Shown here: positions 1 through 8,445 of the stretch, in pieces
Position numbering within the stretch: the stretch's first letter is position 1
How the letters are laid out: the number at the start of each line of letters is the position of its first letter
Assembly (NCBI GenBank): GCA_945875935.1
Contig: CAMCNE010000039.1
Coordinates: 1 to 19,846, forward strand
Reading direction: 5' to 3'
Length of the DNA stretch: 19,846 nt
From: Bordetella parapertussis
GTDB taxonomy: Bacteria; Pseudomonadota; Gammaproteobacteria; Burkholderiales; Burkholderiaceae_C
Notes under the pieces: generated by a model
The model's database searches: none
The model's input: the letters and a program-made list of their open reading frames with translations, nothing else
What the model was told of the DNA's origin: nothing
Program-made: the position numbers and the translations under genes

Positions 1-31
1 TGGCGCCACAGGCGGGGCAGACGATGTTCAT
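1..31 (-). CDS. trxC: Probable thioredoxin 2 (TrxC), N-terminus only
   Basis: Only the first ten codons lie in the window; the gene continues off the left edge. The ATG is at 31-29 and the reading is MNIVCPACGA. A strong Shine-Dalgarno GAAGGAG lies nine bases upstream. The start Met-Asn-x-Val-Cys-x-x-Cys resembles the zinc-binding N-terminal segment of thioredoxin 2, a cytoplasmic disulfide reductase induced by oxidative stress in E. coli. The neighbour supports this, because trxC lies next to the DTW-domain gene yfiP (tapT) in E. coli as well. Ten residues cannot exclude another small zinc-ribbon protein, so the name rests mainly on gene order. Confidence 0.55.
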   Translation of the reverse strand, partial: MNIVCPACGA

Positions 32-40
32 GGGCAAATA

Positions 41-47
41 CTCCTTC
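41..47 (-). promoter_or_regulatory. Ribosome binding site of the partial trxC-like gene
   Basis: GAAGGAG on the minus strand, nine bases before the ATG at 31. It is one of the best Shine-Dalgarno matches in the window and shows that the cut-off left-edge gene really starts here. Confidence 0.7.
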
Positions 48-757
48 GGCTTGGATGGGTCGATTGGAGCGCAATTGCCGCGCGCAGTTTCGGCGCGCAG
101 ACAAGAGACATCGCCAGGCCTGCGCTGTGCGGTGCGTCTGGCGTGCGCGACACGCGTGCGACCATGGCCGCGTGAACAGCCCACCCACCCTGCGCCGCGC
201 TGTGTGCGCGCGCTGCCAGCGCCCTCGGGTGACCTGCTTGTGCGCGCTGGCGCGGCCGACCGCCCATTGCACCGAGGTGCTGGTGCTGCAGCACCCGCAG
301 GAGCAGCGCCAGGCGAAAAACAGCGTGGCGCTGCTGCGTTTGTCTTTGGCGCACTGCGAGGTGGTGGTCGGCGATCACTTCGCGCCCGAAGTGCTGGCCG
401 CACTGCTGCAGCGCCCAGGGCGGAACACGCGACTGCTCTACCCCGACGTGCCTGCAGCTCCCGCGCCGTTGTCCCCGCACACCACGGCGCTCGCGCCCGT
501 GCGTCTGGTGGTCATCGACGCGACATGGCGCAAGAGCCTGCGCATGCTTTTGGAGCACCCTGCCCTGGCTGCACTGCCGCGGCTGTCGCTGCACGCGCCG
601 GCGCCGAGCTGCTACGGCGCGATCCGCGTGGCGCGGCGAGACGACCAGATCTCGACGCTGGAAGCCACCGTGCAGGCGCTGGCGATGTTGGAGGGCCCAT
701 CCTTCGACGCGGCCCCGCTGCTCGACGCCTTCGGCCGCTTCGTCGCTGGCGTGGCCT

Positions 758-2053
<1,296 letters not shown>

Positions 2054-2097
2054 GTTGAGGCGGCCGATGCGGATCGGCGCGTGTGATGTCGGGGGGT

Positions 2098-2134
2098 GAA
2101 AAGAATTGTAGGCAGCGGCTCTTGTGCCGCGGCC
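2098..2134 (-). terminator. Weak hairpin with T-rich tail after ispH
   Basis: Between ispH and serS the minus strand can form a stem GGC/GCC plus GCGGC/GCCGC (arms 2126-2134 and 2111-2119) with one internal A-G mismatch and a six-base loop. The T-rich stretch TACAATTCTTTT follows directly. The U-run is interrupted, so this may be a leaky terminator or attenuator. TACAAT in the tail also resembles a sigma-70 -10 box for serS, but no matching -35 is visible. Confidence 0.3.
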
Positions 2135-2149
2135 TCTGGCGCGCGAGGG

Positions 2150-3115
2150 TCAACCCGTTTGCTGCATCGACTTGTCGCCCAGCCCCATGGGCAGCGGAAA
2201 GTGCACCGTCTCGCGGTCTCCGGGCATGGTGCGCACCGACACGGCGCCCAGGGCACGCAAGCGCTCGACCACCTGCGTGACGAGTATTTCCGGCGCCGAG
2301 GCCCCGGCGGTCAGACCGACACGGCTTTTGCCGACGAACCATTCGGGCTTCAGATCGTCGGGCGAGTCGACCATGTGGGCGTCGGTGCCCAAACGCTCAG
2401 CCACTTCGCGCAGTCGGTTGCTGTTGGAGCTGGTGTGGCTGCCCACCACCACCACCACGTCGACGCTGGGCGCCATGACCTTGACCGCGTCCTGACGGTT
2501 TTGCGTGGCGTAGCAGATGTCTTGCTGCTTGGGCTCACGCACCTGCGGAAAGCGGCGCTTGACGGCGTTCAGGATCTCGGCCGCGTCGTCCACCGACAAG
2601 GTGGTCTGCGTGACCACCGCCAGCGGTGTGCTGGCAGGCAACTGCAAGCGCTCGACGTCTTGCACGTCTTCCACCAGATGGATGCCTTCGGTGAGTTGGC
2701 CCACGGTGCCCTCGACTTCGGGGTGACCCTTGTGGCCGATCATGATGAAGTCGTAGCCTTCCTTGCGCAGCTTGGCCATCTCGACGTGCACCTTGGTGAC
2801 CAGCGGGCAGGTCGCGTCAAACACGTTGAAGCCGCGCTCGGTGGCCTCGGTGCGGATCGCCTTGGACACGCCATGCGCGCTGAAGATCAGCGTGGCGCCG
2901 GGCGGCACGTCGGCGAGGTCTTCGATGAAGATGGCGCCCTTGGTCTTCAGGTCGTTGACGACGTAGGTGTTGTGCACGATCTCGTGGCGCACGTAGATGG
3001 GCGCGCCGAACTTGGTGAGCGCGCGCTCGACGATCTCGATGGCACGGTCCACGCCCGCGCAAAAGCCGCGCGGCTCGGCCAGCAACACATCTTCCACTTG
3101 AACATCGGCGGACAT
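2150..3115 (-). CDS. ispH: 4-hydroxy-3-methylbut-2-enyl diphosphate reductase (IspH/LytB)
   Basis: IspH is the last enzyme of the non-mevalonate (MEP) isoprenoid pathway. It reduces HMBPP to IPP and DMAPP with a [4Fe-4S] cluster. The 321-residue protein keeps the three cluster cysteines: C19 in RGFCAG, C103 in DATCP and C201 in DICYATQNRQ. It also keeps H44 (VRHEIVHN), H131 and E133 in the HKGHPEVEGT loop, and the SSNSNR substrate-binding run near 229-234. I start it at the ATG at 3115, which overlaps the TGA of fkpB by one base (TGATG) and has AGGGGTG upstream. A GTG one codon earlier is possible. fkpB-ispH (slpA-lytB) is a widespread proteobacterial pair. Confidence 0.97.
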   Translation of the reverse strand: MSADVQVEDVLLAEPRGFCAGVDRAIEIVERALTKFGAPIYVRHEIVHNTYVVNDLKTKGAIFIEDLADVPPGATLIFSAHGVSKAIRTEATERGFNVFDATCPLVTKVHVEMAKLRKEGYDFIMIGHKGHPEVEGTVGQLTEGIHLVEDVQDVERLQLPASTPLAVVTQTTLSVDDAAEILNAVKRRFPQVREPKQQDICYATQNRQDAVKVMAPSVDVVVVVGSHTSSNSNRLREVAERLGTDAHMVDSPDDLKPEWFVGKSRVGLTAGASAPEILVTQVVERLRALGAVSVRTMPGDRETVHFPLPMGLGDKSMQQTG

Positions 3116-3558
3116 CACAACACCCCTATGAGCTGAACTTCGAAGGTCACTGACTGGCCCGCCAGCGGATGGTTGAAATCAAAAAGCACCCAGTCGGCCG
3201 CCACCTCGCGCACCACACCGGCATATGAGCTCTGGCCGTCAGGCGTGGGGAACTGCACCACATCGCCCTCGCGATAAGGCTCGTCGGGGGTGCCCAGCTC
3301 GTCGAGCAGGCGGTGCTTGACGCGCTGAACCAGATCGGGGTTGCGCGGGCCGAAGGCCTCGCCGGCAGCCAACTCGAAGGTGGCGCGCGTGCCTTCGCTC
3401 AGGCCCATCAGGCAGGCTTCCATCGCGCCGGCCAACTCGCCAGCGCCGATGGACAGCGTGGCCGGCTTGTCGTTGAAGGTGTTGATGATGTCCGCGCCGT
3501 CGGGTCCGGCCAGCCGGTAGTGCAGCGTGAGGAAAGACCCGCCTTGGACTGTGTTCAA
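3115..3558 (-). CDS. fkpB: FKBP-type peptidyl-prolyl isomerase, SlpA/FkpB family
   Basis: This 147-residue protein belongs to the SlpA/SlyD FKBP class, cytoplasmic prolyl isomerases with chaperone activity. The FKBP core opens with SFLTLHYRLAG at 8-18 and resumes near 125-147. The insert-in-flap chaperone domain lies between, roughly 72-122. DFNHPLAG at 127-134 is a family hallmark. The best start I can see is a TTG at 3558 without a good Shine-Dalgarno. No in-frame ATG or GTG lies close upstream, and family members begin only a few residues before SFLTLHYRL, so the unusual start is accepted with caution. The stop overlaps the ispH ATG, which implies translational coupling. There is no C-terminal His-rich metal tail, so it is SlpA-like rather than SlyD. 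Confidence 0.9.
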   Translation of the reverse strand: MNTVQGGSFLTLHYRLAGPDGADIINTFNDKPATLSIGAGELAGAMEACLMGLSEGTRATFELAAGEAFGPRNPDLVQRVKHRLLDELGTPDEPYREGDVVQFPTPDGQSSYAGVVREVAADWVLFDFNHPLAGQSVTFEVQLIGVL

Positions 3559-3621
3559 TGGGATGACCGGTTGGATAGACTGGGCCCAATTTTACGAGCC
3601 GGCACGCACGCCCCTCCCCCG

Positions 3622-4296
3622 ATGGTGCTCAAGGACATCCCTGCCGAAGCCCGCCCGCGCGAGAAGTTGCAGTCGCTGGGCGCACCGGCGCTGGCCGATG
3701 CCGAGCTGATCGCGTTGCTGCTGCGCACCGGCCTGCCGGGTGTTTCGGTGTTGCAGCTCGCGCAGCAGTTGCTCGACGAATTCAACGGTCTGGGCGGCTT
3801 GCTGCACGCCAGCGCCAACGATCTCAAGCGCATCAAGGGCCTGGGGCCGGCCAAGCGCGCCGAGATCACCGCGGTGATGGAGCTCGCGCGGCGCTCGCTG
3901 ACGCAAGAGCTCCAGCAGCGCGCGGTGCTGACATCGCCGCAGCAAGTCAAGGATTTGCTGAGCCTGAAGCTGGCCCACCTCGGTCATGAGCTGTTCGTTG
4001 TGCTGTTTCTGAATGCGCAGCACCAGTTGCTGGAGTTCAATGAAATGTTTCGCGGCACGCTCACGCAAGCCAGCGTCTACCCGCGTGAAGTGGTCAAGCG
4101 CGCACTCGAGCTGCAAGCCAGCGCGGTGATCTTTGCCCACAACCACCCGTCGGGCGTGGCAGAGCCGTCAAGCGCCGATGAGTACCTGACGCAAACGCTC
4201 AAGGCCGCGCTGCAATTGATCGATGTGCGCGTGCTCGACCATCTGGTGGTGGGCCGCTCGGGCGTGGTGTCGTTTGCCGAGCGGGGGTTGCTGTGA
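3622..4296 (+). CDS. radC: RadC-family JAB/MPN metalloprotein
   Basis: This is a 224-residue RadC homologue, named for DNA repair although that role was questioned in E. coli. Residues 1-100 form the helical part with a helix-hairpin-helix element around IKGLGPAKRAE (71-81). The C-terminal half is the MPN/JAMM fold with the metal motif AHNHPSG at 172-178 followed by SSAD at 183-186. All metal ligands (H173, H175, D186) are present, so this chromosomal copy is catalytically complete by motif. The ATG at 3622 matches family N-termini (VLKDIPAEARPREKL); the preceding bases are pyrimidine-rich and lack a Shine-Dalgarno. The reading frame stays open upstream, but that stretch is antisense to fkpB. 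The last base overlaps the Smr gene start. Confidence 0.93.
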   Translation: MVLKDIPAEARPREKLQSLGAPALADAELIALLLRTGLPGVSVLQLAQQLLDEFNGLGGLLHASANDLKRIKGLGPAKRAEITAVMELARRSLTQELQQRAVLTSPQQVKDLLSLKLAHLGHELFVVLFLNAQHQLLEFNEMFRGTLTQASVYPREVVKRALELQASAVIFAHNHPSGVAEPSSADEYLTQTLKAALQLIDVRVLDHLVVGRSGVVSFAERGLL

Positions 4297-5006
4297 TGGC
4301 GCGCGCAGCAGTGCGCAGCCTGCAGGAGCTGCAATCCATCAAAAAGGCGCTGGCCGATCAGGCCGCCGCTGTCGCACGACGGGCGGCGGAAGCGCGTGCA
4401 GCCGCCGCGCGCGAAAAGCGCGAGGCCGAGCTCTTCGTGCACACCGTGGGCGTGGTGCTGCCGCTGCGAACACCGGCCACCGAGCCGCTGATCCGATCGC
4501 TTCCCGAGCCCTTGCCCAGACAACGGCAACAAGACGACGCGGCCGTGCTGGTCGAGTCGATCTCCGATGAGTTCGATGTGGAATCGCTGCTCGAGACCGA
4601 CGACAGCCTGTCGTACCGACGCGATGGCATCGCGCCCGAGGTGGTGCGCAAGCTGCGCCGCGGCGTGTGGTCGATACAGGCCCAGCTCGATCTGCACGGC
4701 CTGCGCCGAGAGCAAGCGCGCGAGCAGCTCGGCGCCTTTGTGCGCGAGGCCGTGCGTCAGGGCCTGCGCTGCGTGCGCGTGATTCACGGCAAGGGCAATG
4801 GCTCGCCGGGGCGCGAACCGGTGCTCAAGTCCAAGGTGAAGACGTGGCTGGTGCAAAAAGACGAGGTGATCGCCTTTGCCCAGGCGCGCGCAGCCGATGG
4901 CGGCCATGGCGCCTTGCTGGTGTTGCTGCGCCCGAGCGAGCCGAATGTGGTCGCTGCAACCCCGGCGGCCGAGCAGCATCGCAAGGCCCGGCGCAAGCCG
5001 CCCTGA
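4296..5006 (+). CDS. Smr-domain protein (MutS2 C-terminal-like nuclease domain)
   Basis: The 236-residue protein has a charged, Ala/Arg-rich helical N-terminal region (1-50), a linker with DDSLSYRRDGIAPEVVRKLRRG (two stretches, 102-123) typical of proteobacterial SmrA/SmrB proteins, and an Smr domain from about 127. LDLHGL lies at 131-136, VIHGKG at 162-167 and HGALLVLL at 204-211. Smr domains act as DNA or RNA endonucleases; E. coli SmrB cleaves mRNA at collided ribosomes. Whether this is SmrA or SmrB cannot be decided here, so no symbol is given. The start ATG at 4296 overlaps the radC TGA (TGATG), so translation is probably coupled. A GTG one codon earlier is an alternative. It ends 21 bp from the convergent FlhG-like gene. 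Confidence 0.88.
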   Translation: MARAAVRSLQELQSIKKALADQAAAVARRAAEARAAAAREKREAELFVHTVGVVLPLRTPATEPLIRSLPEPLPRQRQQDDAAVLVESISDEFDVESLLETDDSLSYRRDGIAPEVVRKLRRGVWSIQAQLDLHGLRREQAREQLGAFVREAVRQGLRCVRVIHGKGNGSPGREPVLKSKVKTWLVQKDEVIAFAQARAADGGHGALLVLLRPSEPNVVAATPAAEQHRKARRKPP

Positions 5007-5027
5007 CGCAACCGGGCTCGAATCAGC

Positions 5028-5831
5028 TCAGGCGAGCAGCCGCACAGCCAGCGCACCGATGGCCACCGCGGCCGGGCAGCCTGGCATCGCTTCGACGATC
5101 AGCTGGCGCCTGAGCACCGCTTCGCGAACTGCGGTGTCGGACAGCACCTCGCCGAGCAGTTCGAGCTTGAGCGAGGCGCCGGTGGGCAGTGCAGGCAACA
5201 CATAACGGTCGATCACCTGCTGCAGCTGGCCGCGAATGGCGCGGCCTTCGCCGGCGCGGGCGGTCTGGTTGACGATCAGCTTGATATGGCGCCTGTCTTG
5301 CTGTGTGGCCAGCACCTTGATGGTGGCGTAGGCGTCGGTGAGTGAGGTCGGCTCGGGCGTGGCCACCACCAGCACCTCGCTGGCCAGCGAGACCGCAAAC
5401 AGCACCACGTCGGAGATGCCGGCGCCGGTGTCGAGCAAGATGAAATCGAAGTGGGGCTTGAGCTTTTCAACGATGCCCATCAACTGCTCGCGCACATCGT
5501 TGGTCAGGCGCGAATACTCGACCAGACCCGAGCCGGCCAGCAGCACCGAAAAGCCGCCAGGCGCGCTCAGGATGGCCGATTCAAGTTCGGCCTTGCCGTT
5601 GAACACATCGTGCAGCGTGACCTTGGGCTGCAAATTCAGCACCACGTCGAGGTTGGCCAGACCCAAATCGGCATCAAGCACCAGCACGCGTTGGCCCCGA
5701 CGCGCCAGCGAAGCGGCCAGGTTGGCCGAAACCAGCGTCTTGCCCACGCCGCCCTTGCCGCTGGTCACGGCCAAGGTGCGTGCCAGCCGAGGCGGTGCGG
5801 ACCGTGTGCTGGGGTCTTTGCGGGCGGTCAT
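5028..5831 (-). CDS. ParA/MinD-type ATPase, FlhG/FleN-like
   Basis: This 267-residue ATPase has the deviant Walker A SGKGGVGKT at 24-32, DADLGLANLD at 53-62, Walker B ILLDTGAG at 131-138 and EPTSLTDAYA at 160-169. The ADLGLANLD and PTSLTDAYA segments are characteristic of the FlhG/FleN branch, which sets flagellar number and position and, in Pseudomonas, restrains FleQ. The ending differs from classical MinD, and no amphipathic membrane-targeting helix is evident. The ATG at 5831 overlaps the stop of the GGDEF gene (ATGA), so both are likely made from one mRNA. The nearby cheRDB set supports a motility role. A more general chromosome- or protein-partitioning ParA remains possible, so the gene symbol is left blank. 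Confidence 0.88.
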   Translation of the reverse strand: MTARKDPSTRSAPPRLARTLAVTSGKGGVGKTLVSANLAASLARRGQRVLVLDADLGLANLDVVLNLQPKVTLHDVFNGKAELESAILSAPGGFSVLLAGSGLVEYSRLTNDVREQLMGIVEKLKPHFDFILLDTGAGISDVVLFAVSLASEVLVVATPEPTSLTDAYATIKVLATQQDRRHIKLIVNQTARAGEGRAIRGQLQQVIDRYVLPALPTGASLKLELLGEVLSDTAVREAVLRRQLIVEAMPGCPAAVAIGALAVRLLA

Positions 5832-6547
5832 TCGAGATCCTGCGAATCGTGAAGGCCAAACAGCATGCTCTTTTCCTCGGCGCTGACCTGGTAGACCTCA
5901 GCGTGCTCGAGGCACACGCGGTTGCGGCCTGAGGTCTTGGCGCGGTAGAGCTGCCGGTCGGCGCGCTCGACCCAGATCAGGGGCGAAGACCGCACCCACG
6001 GGGGCGCAAAAGCGCCGCCGATGCTGATGGTCGTCCACACATGCTGGCCGGGAGCGATGCCGACCGACAGCCGCTCGATCCCGGCACGAATGCGCTCGGC
6101 CACCACATGACCAAAGGCCGGCGGGCAGTTGGGCAAGATGATCATGAATTCCTCACCGCCAAAGCGCGCCACGGTGTCCATGGGTCGAACGCACTCGAGC
6201 AGCGTCGCGGCCACCGACTTGATCACCTGGTCACCGGCAGGGTGGCCGTGCTTGTCGTTGACGACCTTGAAGTTGTCGATGTCGGCCATCAGCACCAAAG
6301 CCGGCTCGCCCGAGCGTGCCACCCGGTCGACCTCGCGCGACAGGGTCGCCTCGAACTGGCGCCGATTGGCCAGCCCGGTGAGCGCATCGCGGCTCGACAA
6401 GTCGCACAAGGCATCGATCAAGGCCTGCATCCACTGAACCGACCCCGGCTCGGCATCGGCGGGCAACTCGCGGCCGGCCTGAGCCAGCAATTGCAAGGCG
6501 GTGTGCAGCTCAATGGCATCTGCGGGGGCGGGGGCGGAGGCGACCAT
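5828..6547 (-). CDS. Diguanylate cyclase (GGDEF domain)
   Basis: A 239-residue, apparently cytosolic GGDEF protein that would make c-di-GMP from two GTP. The N-terminal 50 residues are helical and match no sensor domain I recognise. The GGDEF domain starts at DALTGLANRR (54-63), with metal-binding ADID at 88-91, NDKHGHPAGD at 97-106 and an intact active site GGEEF at 130-134. The inhibitory I-site RxxD is present as RPMD at 121-124, exactly five residues before GGEEF, so product inhibition is expected. There are no membrane segments or signal peptide. No Shine-Dalgarno is clear before the ATG at 6547. It is the first gene of a two-gene unit and overlaps the FlhG-like gene by four bases, linking c-di-GMP to flagellar placement. 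Confidence 0.93.
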   Translation of the reverse strand: MVASAPAPADAIELHTALQLLAQAGRELPADAEPGSVQWMQALIDALCDLSSRDALTGLANRRQFEATLSREVDRVARSGEPALVLMADIDNFKVVNDKHGHPAGDQVIKSVAATLLECVRPMDTVARFGGEEFMIILPNCPPAFGHVVAERIRAGIERLSVGIAPGQHVWTTISIGGAFAPPWVRSSPLIWVERADRQLYRAKTSGRNRVCLEHAEVYQVSAEEKSMLFGLHDSQDLE

Positions 6548-6661
6548 GTTGTGGCGTGTTGCGTAGGCACTTTGAGTCTAGCGGCCACGCGCCGGTGCGA
6601 AGACGCGGATAAGGCATGGACGAGCGCCCCAGTTGCGGCCTTGCGGTCGCGTGGTCATCGC

Positions 6662-6688
6662 TCAAGCAGGCCACCAAACACCCGATAA
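6662..6688 (+). promoter_or_regulatory. Sigma-28 (FliA) type promoter for cheR-cheD-cheB
   Basis: TCAAGCAG at 6662-6669, exactly 11 bases, then CCCGATAA at 6681-6688. The enterobacterial FliA consensus is TAAAGTTT-N11-GCCGATAA, so the -10 matches at seven of eight positions and the spacing is exact; the -35 agrees only in its TxAAG part. The expected transcription start is near 6695-6700, about 60 bases before the cheR ATG. This sits in the 213-bp gap (6548-6760) between the divergent GGDEF and cheR genes, which holds nothing else I can identify. Confidence 0.6.
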
Positions 6689-6748
6689 GAACTGGTACCC
6701 CGCATGGTTTTGGCCCTGGTCGCGGTCCACTGTGCTGCTGCCCTGCCT

Positions 6749-6755
6749 GGAGAAG
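6749..6755 (+). promoter_or_regulatory. Ribosome binding site of cheR
   Basis: GGAGAAG, five bases before the ATG at 6761. It decides the cheR start over an in-frame ATG at 6704, which would add 19 residues upstream of the conserved region. Confidence 0.65.
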
Positions 6756-6760
6756 CGTTG

Positions 6761-7633
6761 ATGTCTGCTGTGATGTATGCCGGTTCTTCCCAGCCCGTGG
6801 TCAGCAAATCGCTCCCCAGCGATCATGACCTGGCGTTCGAACGGGTCGATTTCGACCGCGTGCGCGGCTTGATCTACGAGCGCGCCGGGATCAGTCTGGG
6901 CGACGGCAAGCAAGCCATGGTCTACAGCCGGCTGTCACGACGGCTGCGCGAAACGGGTCACACCTCATTTGCCAGCTACTTGCAGTGGCTGGAGCACAGG
7001 GCGGGCGATTCAGCGGCCACCGAATGGCAGGAGTTCGTCAACTGCCTGACCACCAACCTGACGTCGTTCTTTCGCGAGGACCACCATTTCGTCGCGCTGG
7101 TCGATGACCTGATGGCTCGCGCCAAAACGGCTCCGCGCATCTGGTGCAGCGCGGCGTCCACTGGCGAAGAGCCCTATTCGATCGCGATGACGGTGGCAGA
7201 AACACTGGGGGCCAGCCACGGTGCCAAGCTGATCGCCAGCGACATCGACACGCAAGTGCTCGAAAAAGCCAGGCGCGGCGTGTATCCGCAAGACTCGCGC
7301 GGCCTGTCGCAGCAGCGACTGCATCAGCACTTCCTGCGCGGCAAGGGGGCGCAAGAGGGTTTCATCCGCGTCAAGCCCGAGCTGGCGCGGATGATCGACT
7401 TTCGCGCGCTCAACCTGATGGATGCGCACTGGTCGCTCGGCGAGCCGTTTGACATCGTGTTCTGTCGCAACGTGATGATCTATTTCGACGCTGCCACCCA
7501 GCTCAAGGTGCTGCACAAGATGCACGCATGCATGAAGCCCAACAGCCTGCTGTACGTGGGCCATTCAGAGAATTTCACCGAGGCGAGACATCTGTTTCGC
7601 CTGCGTGGCAAGACGATCTACGAGCGAGTGTGA
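6761..7633 (+). CDS. cheR: Chemotaxis receptor methyltransferase CheR
   Basis: CheR transfers methyl groups from S-adenosylmethionine to receptor glutamates, opposing CheB during adaptation. The 290-residue protein has the N-terminal all-helical domain (about 25-95) and the TTNLTSFFRE segment at 97-106. The SAM-binding loop SAASTGEEPYS is at 130-140, the acidic ribose-binding site ASDIDT at 159-164, and CRNVMIYFD at 235-243. HSENF near 268 completes the fold. The start is fixed by GGAGAAG at 6749. It heads a cheR-cheD-cheB run under a sigma-28-like promoter. No TPR extension is present, so this is the classical stand-alone form. Confidence 0.96.
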   Translation: MSAVMYAGSSQPVVSKSLPSDHDLAFERVDFDRVRGLIYERAGISLGDGKQAMVYSRLSRRLRETGHTSFASYLQWLEHRAGDSAATEWQEFVNCLTTNLTSFFREDHHFVALVDDLMARAKTAPRIWCSAASTGEEPYSIAMTVAETLGASHGAKLIASDIDTQVLEKARRGVYPQDSRGLSQQRLHQHFLRGKGAQEGFIRVKPELARMIDFRALNLMDAHWSLGEPFDIVFCRNVMIYFDAATQLKVLHKMHACMKPNSLLYVGHSENFTEARHLFRLRGKTIYERV

Positions 7634-7691
7634 CGCCATCAGCCAAGGCTTTGACTGCCCTGCCACCCACCACACACGGCTGCGACAAGAC

Positions 7692-8408
7692 ATGACTTTC
7701 ACCAGCACCACACGCGACACCGGCTGGGGCGCACTGTCCCGGCCGGCACCCCTGCCAGACAACTTTGCGGCCACGCCATCGAGCACTGCGGCCCCCGGCT
7801 CGCGGCTGGCCAAGCTGCGTGCGCAGTCACCCAAGCCCGGTCAGGCCTCGTTTTTCTTCTACGACACGCACTTCAAGAGCGAGGCGGTCAAGGTGCTGCC
7901 GGGCGAGTACTACGTTGACAACCAGGACCTGCTGATCCTGACCACGCTGGGCTCGTGCATCGCGGCATGCCTGTGGGATCGCAACGCCCGTGTCGGAGGC
8001 ATGAACCACTTCATGCTGCCCGAGGGGGTGGGCGACTCGGGTCGCTATGGCTCGTACGCGATGGAGCTGCTGATCAACGAAATGCTCAAGCGCGGCGCGA
8101 GCCGCTCGGGCATGGAAGCCAAGGTGTTTGGCGGCGGCCAGGTGGTCAGCGGCATGACGACGATGAACGTGGGTGAGCGCAACACCAGCTTCGTGCTCGA
8201 TTACCTGAAGACCGAACGCATCCCGGTGGTATCCAAGGACGTGCTCGACATCTACCCGCGCAAGGTGTGCTTCTTGCCGGCCAGCGGCAAGGCCATGGTC
8301 AAGCGGCTGGCCGCGGCCAGCACCGATGCGCTGGTGGCACAAGACCGGGTGGCCGTCGAACGCGCCATCAAGTCCAGCAGCTCCGGCGGATCGGTGGATC
8401 TGTTTTGA
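7692..8408 (+). CDS. cheD: Chemoreceptor glutamine deamidase CheD
   Basis: CheD deamidates glutamines on chemoreceptors and in several bacteria interacts with CheC or CheY. The 238-residue protein carries TTLGSCIAACLWD at 84-96 with the catalytic cysteine C89, GGMNHFMLP at 102-110 with the catalytic H106, and KVFGGGQ at 144-150. Residues 1-55 are a Pro/Ala/Thr-rich extension not seen in compact CheD proteins such as that of Thermotoga (about 157 residues). The C-terminal 40 residues are Ala/Ser-rich and also look variable. The ATG at 7692 has a poor Shine-Dalgarno. It lies 58 bp after cheR and 37 bp before cheB, consistent with one transcript. E. coli lacks cheD, while many betaproteobacteria have the R-D-B order. 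Confidence 0.94.
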   Translation: MTFTSTTRDTGWGALSRPAPLPDNFAATPSSTAAPGSRLAKLRAQSPKPGQASFFFYDTHFKSEAVKVLPGEYYVDNQDLLILTTLGSCIAACLWDRNARVGGMNHFMLPEGVGDSGRYGSYAMELLINEMLKRGASRSGMEAKVFGGGQVVSGMTTMNVGERNTSFVLDYLKTERIPVVSKDVLDIYPRKVCFLPASGKAMVKRLAAASTDALVAQDRVAVERAIKSSSSGGSVDLF

Positions 8409-8445
8409 TCCAGCCCGGCCCGACATCATTTTTCAGATCACCTGA

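Noticed and set aside
2096..3136. Open plus-strand frame (346 codons) opposite ispH
   Set aside because: Its translation is His- and Val-rich with no family resemblance; ispH on the other strand is fully conserved.
3586..3600. TAAAAT on the minus strand as a -10 for fkpB
   Set aside because: The hexamer is close to consensus, but no -35-like sequence is found at 16-18 bp, so a promoter call is not supported.
3313..3621. 103-codon N-terminal extension of RadC
   Set aside because: It is antisense to fkpB. RadC homologues begin near the ATG at 3622.
6522..6542. G-rich run near the GGDEF start as a possible G-quadruplex
   Set aside because: Only two runs reach three or more G; the tract simply encodes an Ala/Pro-rich N-terminus on the other strand.
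6605..6612. GCGGATAA as a second sigma-28 -10 box
   Set aside because: The sequence 11 bp upstream (CACGCGCC) has no similarity to the FliA -35.
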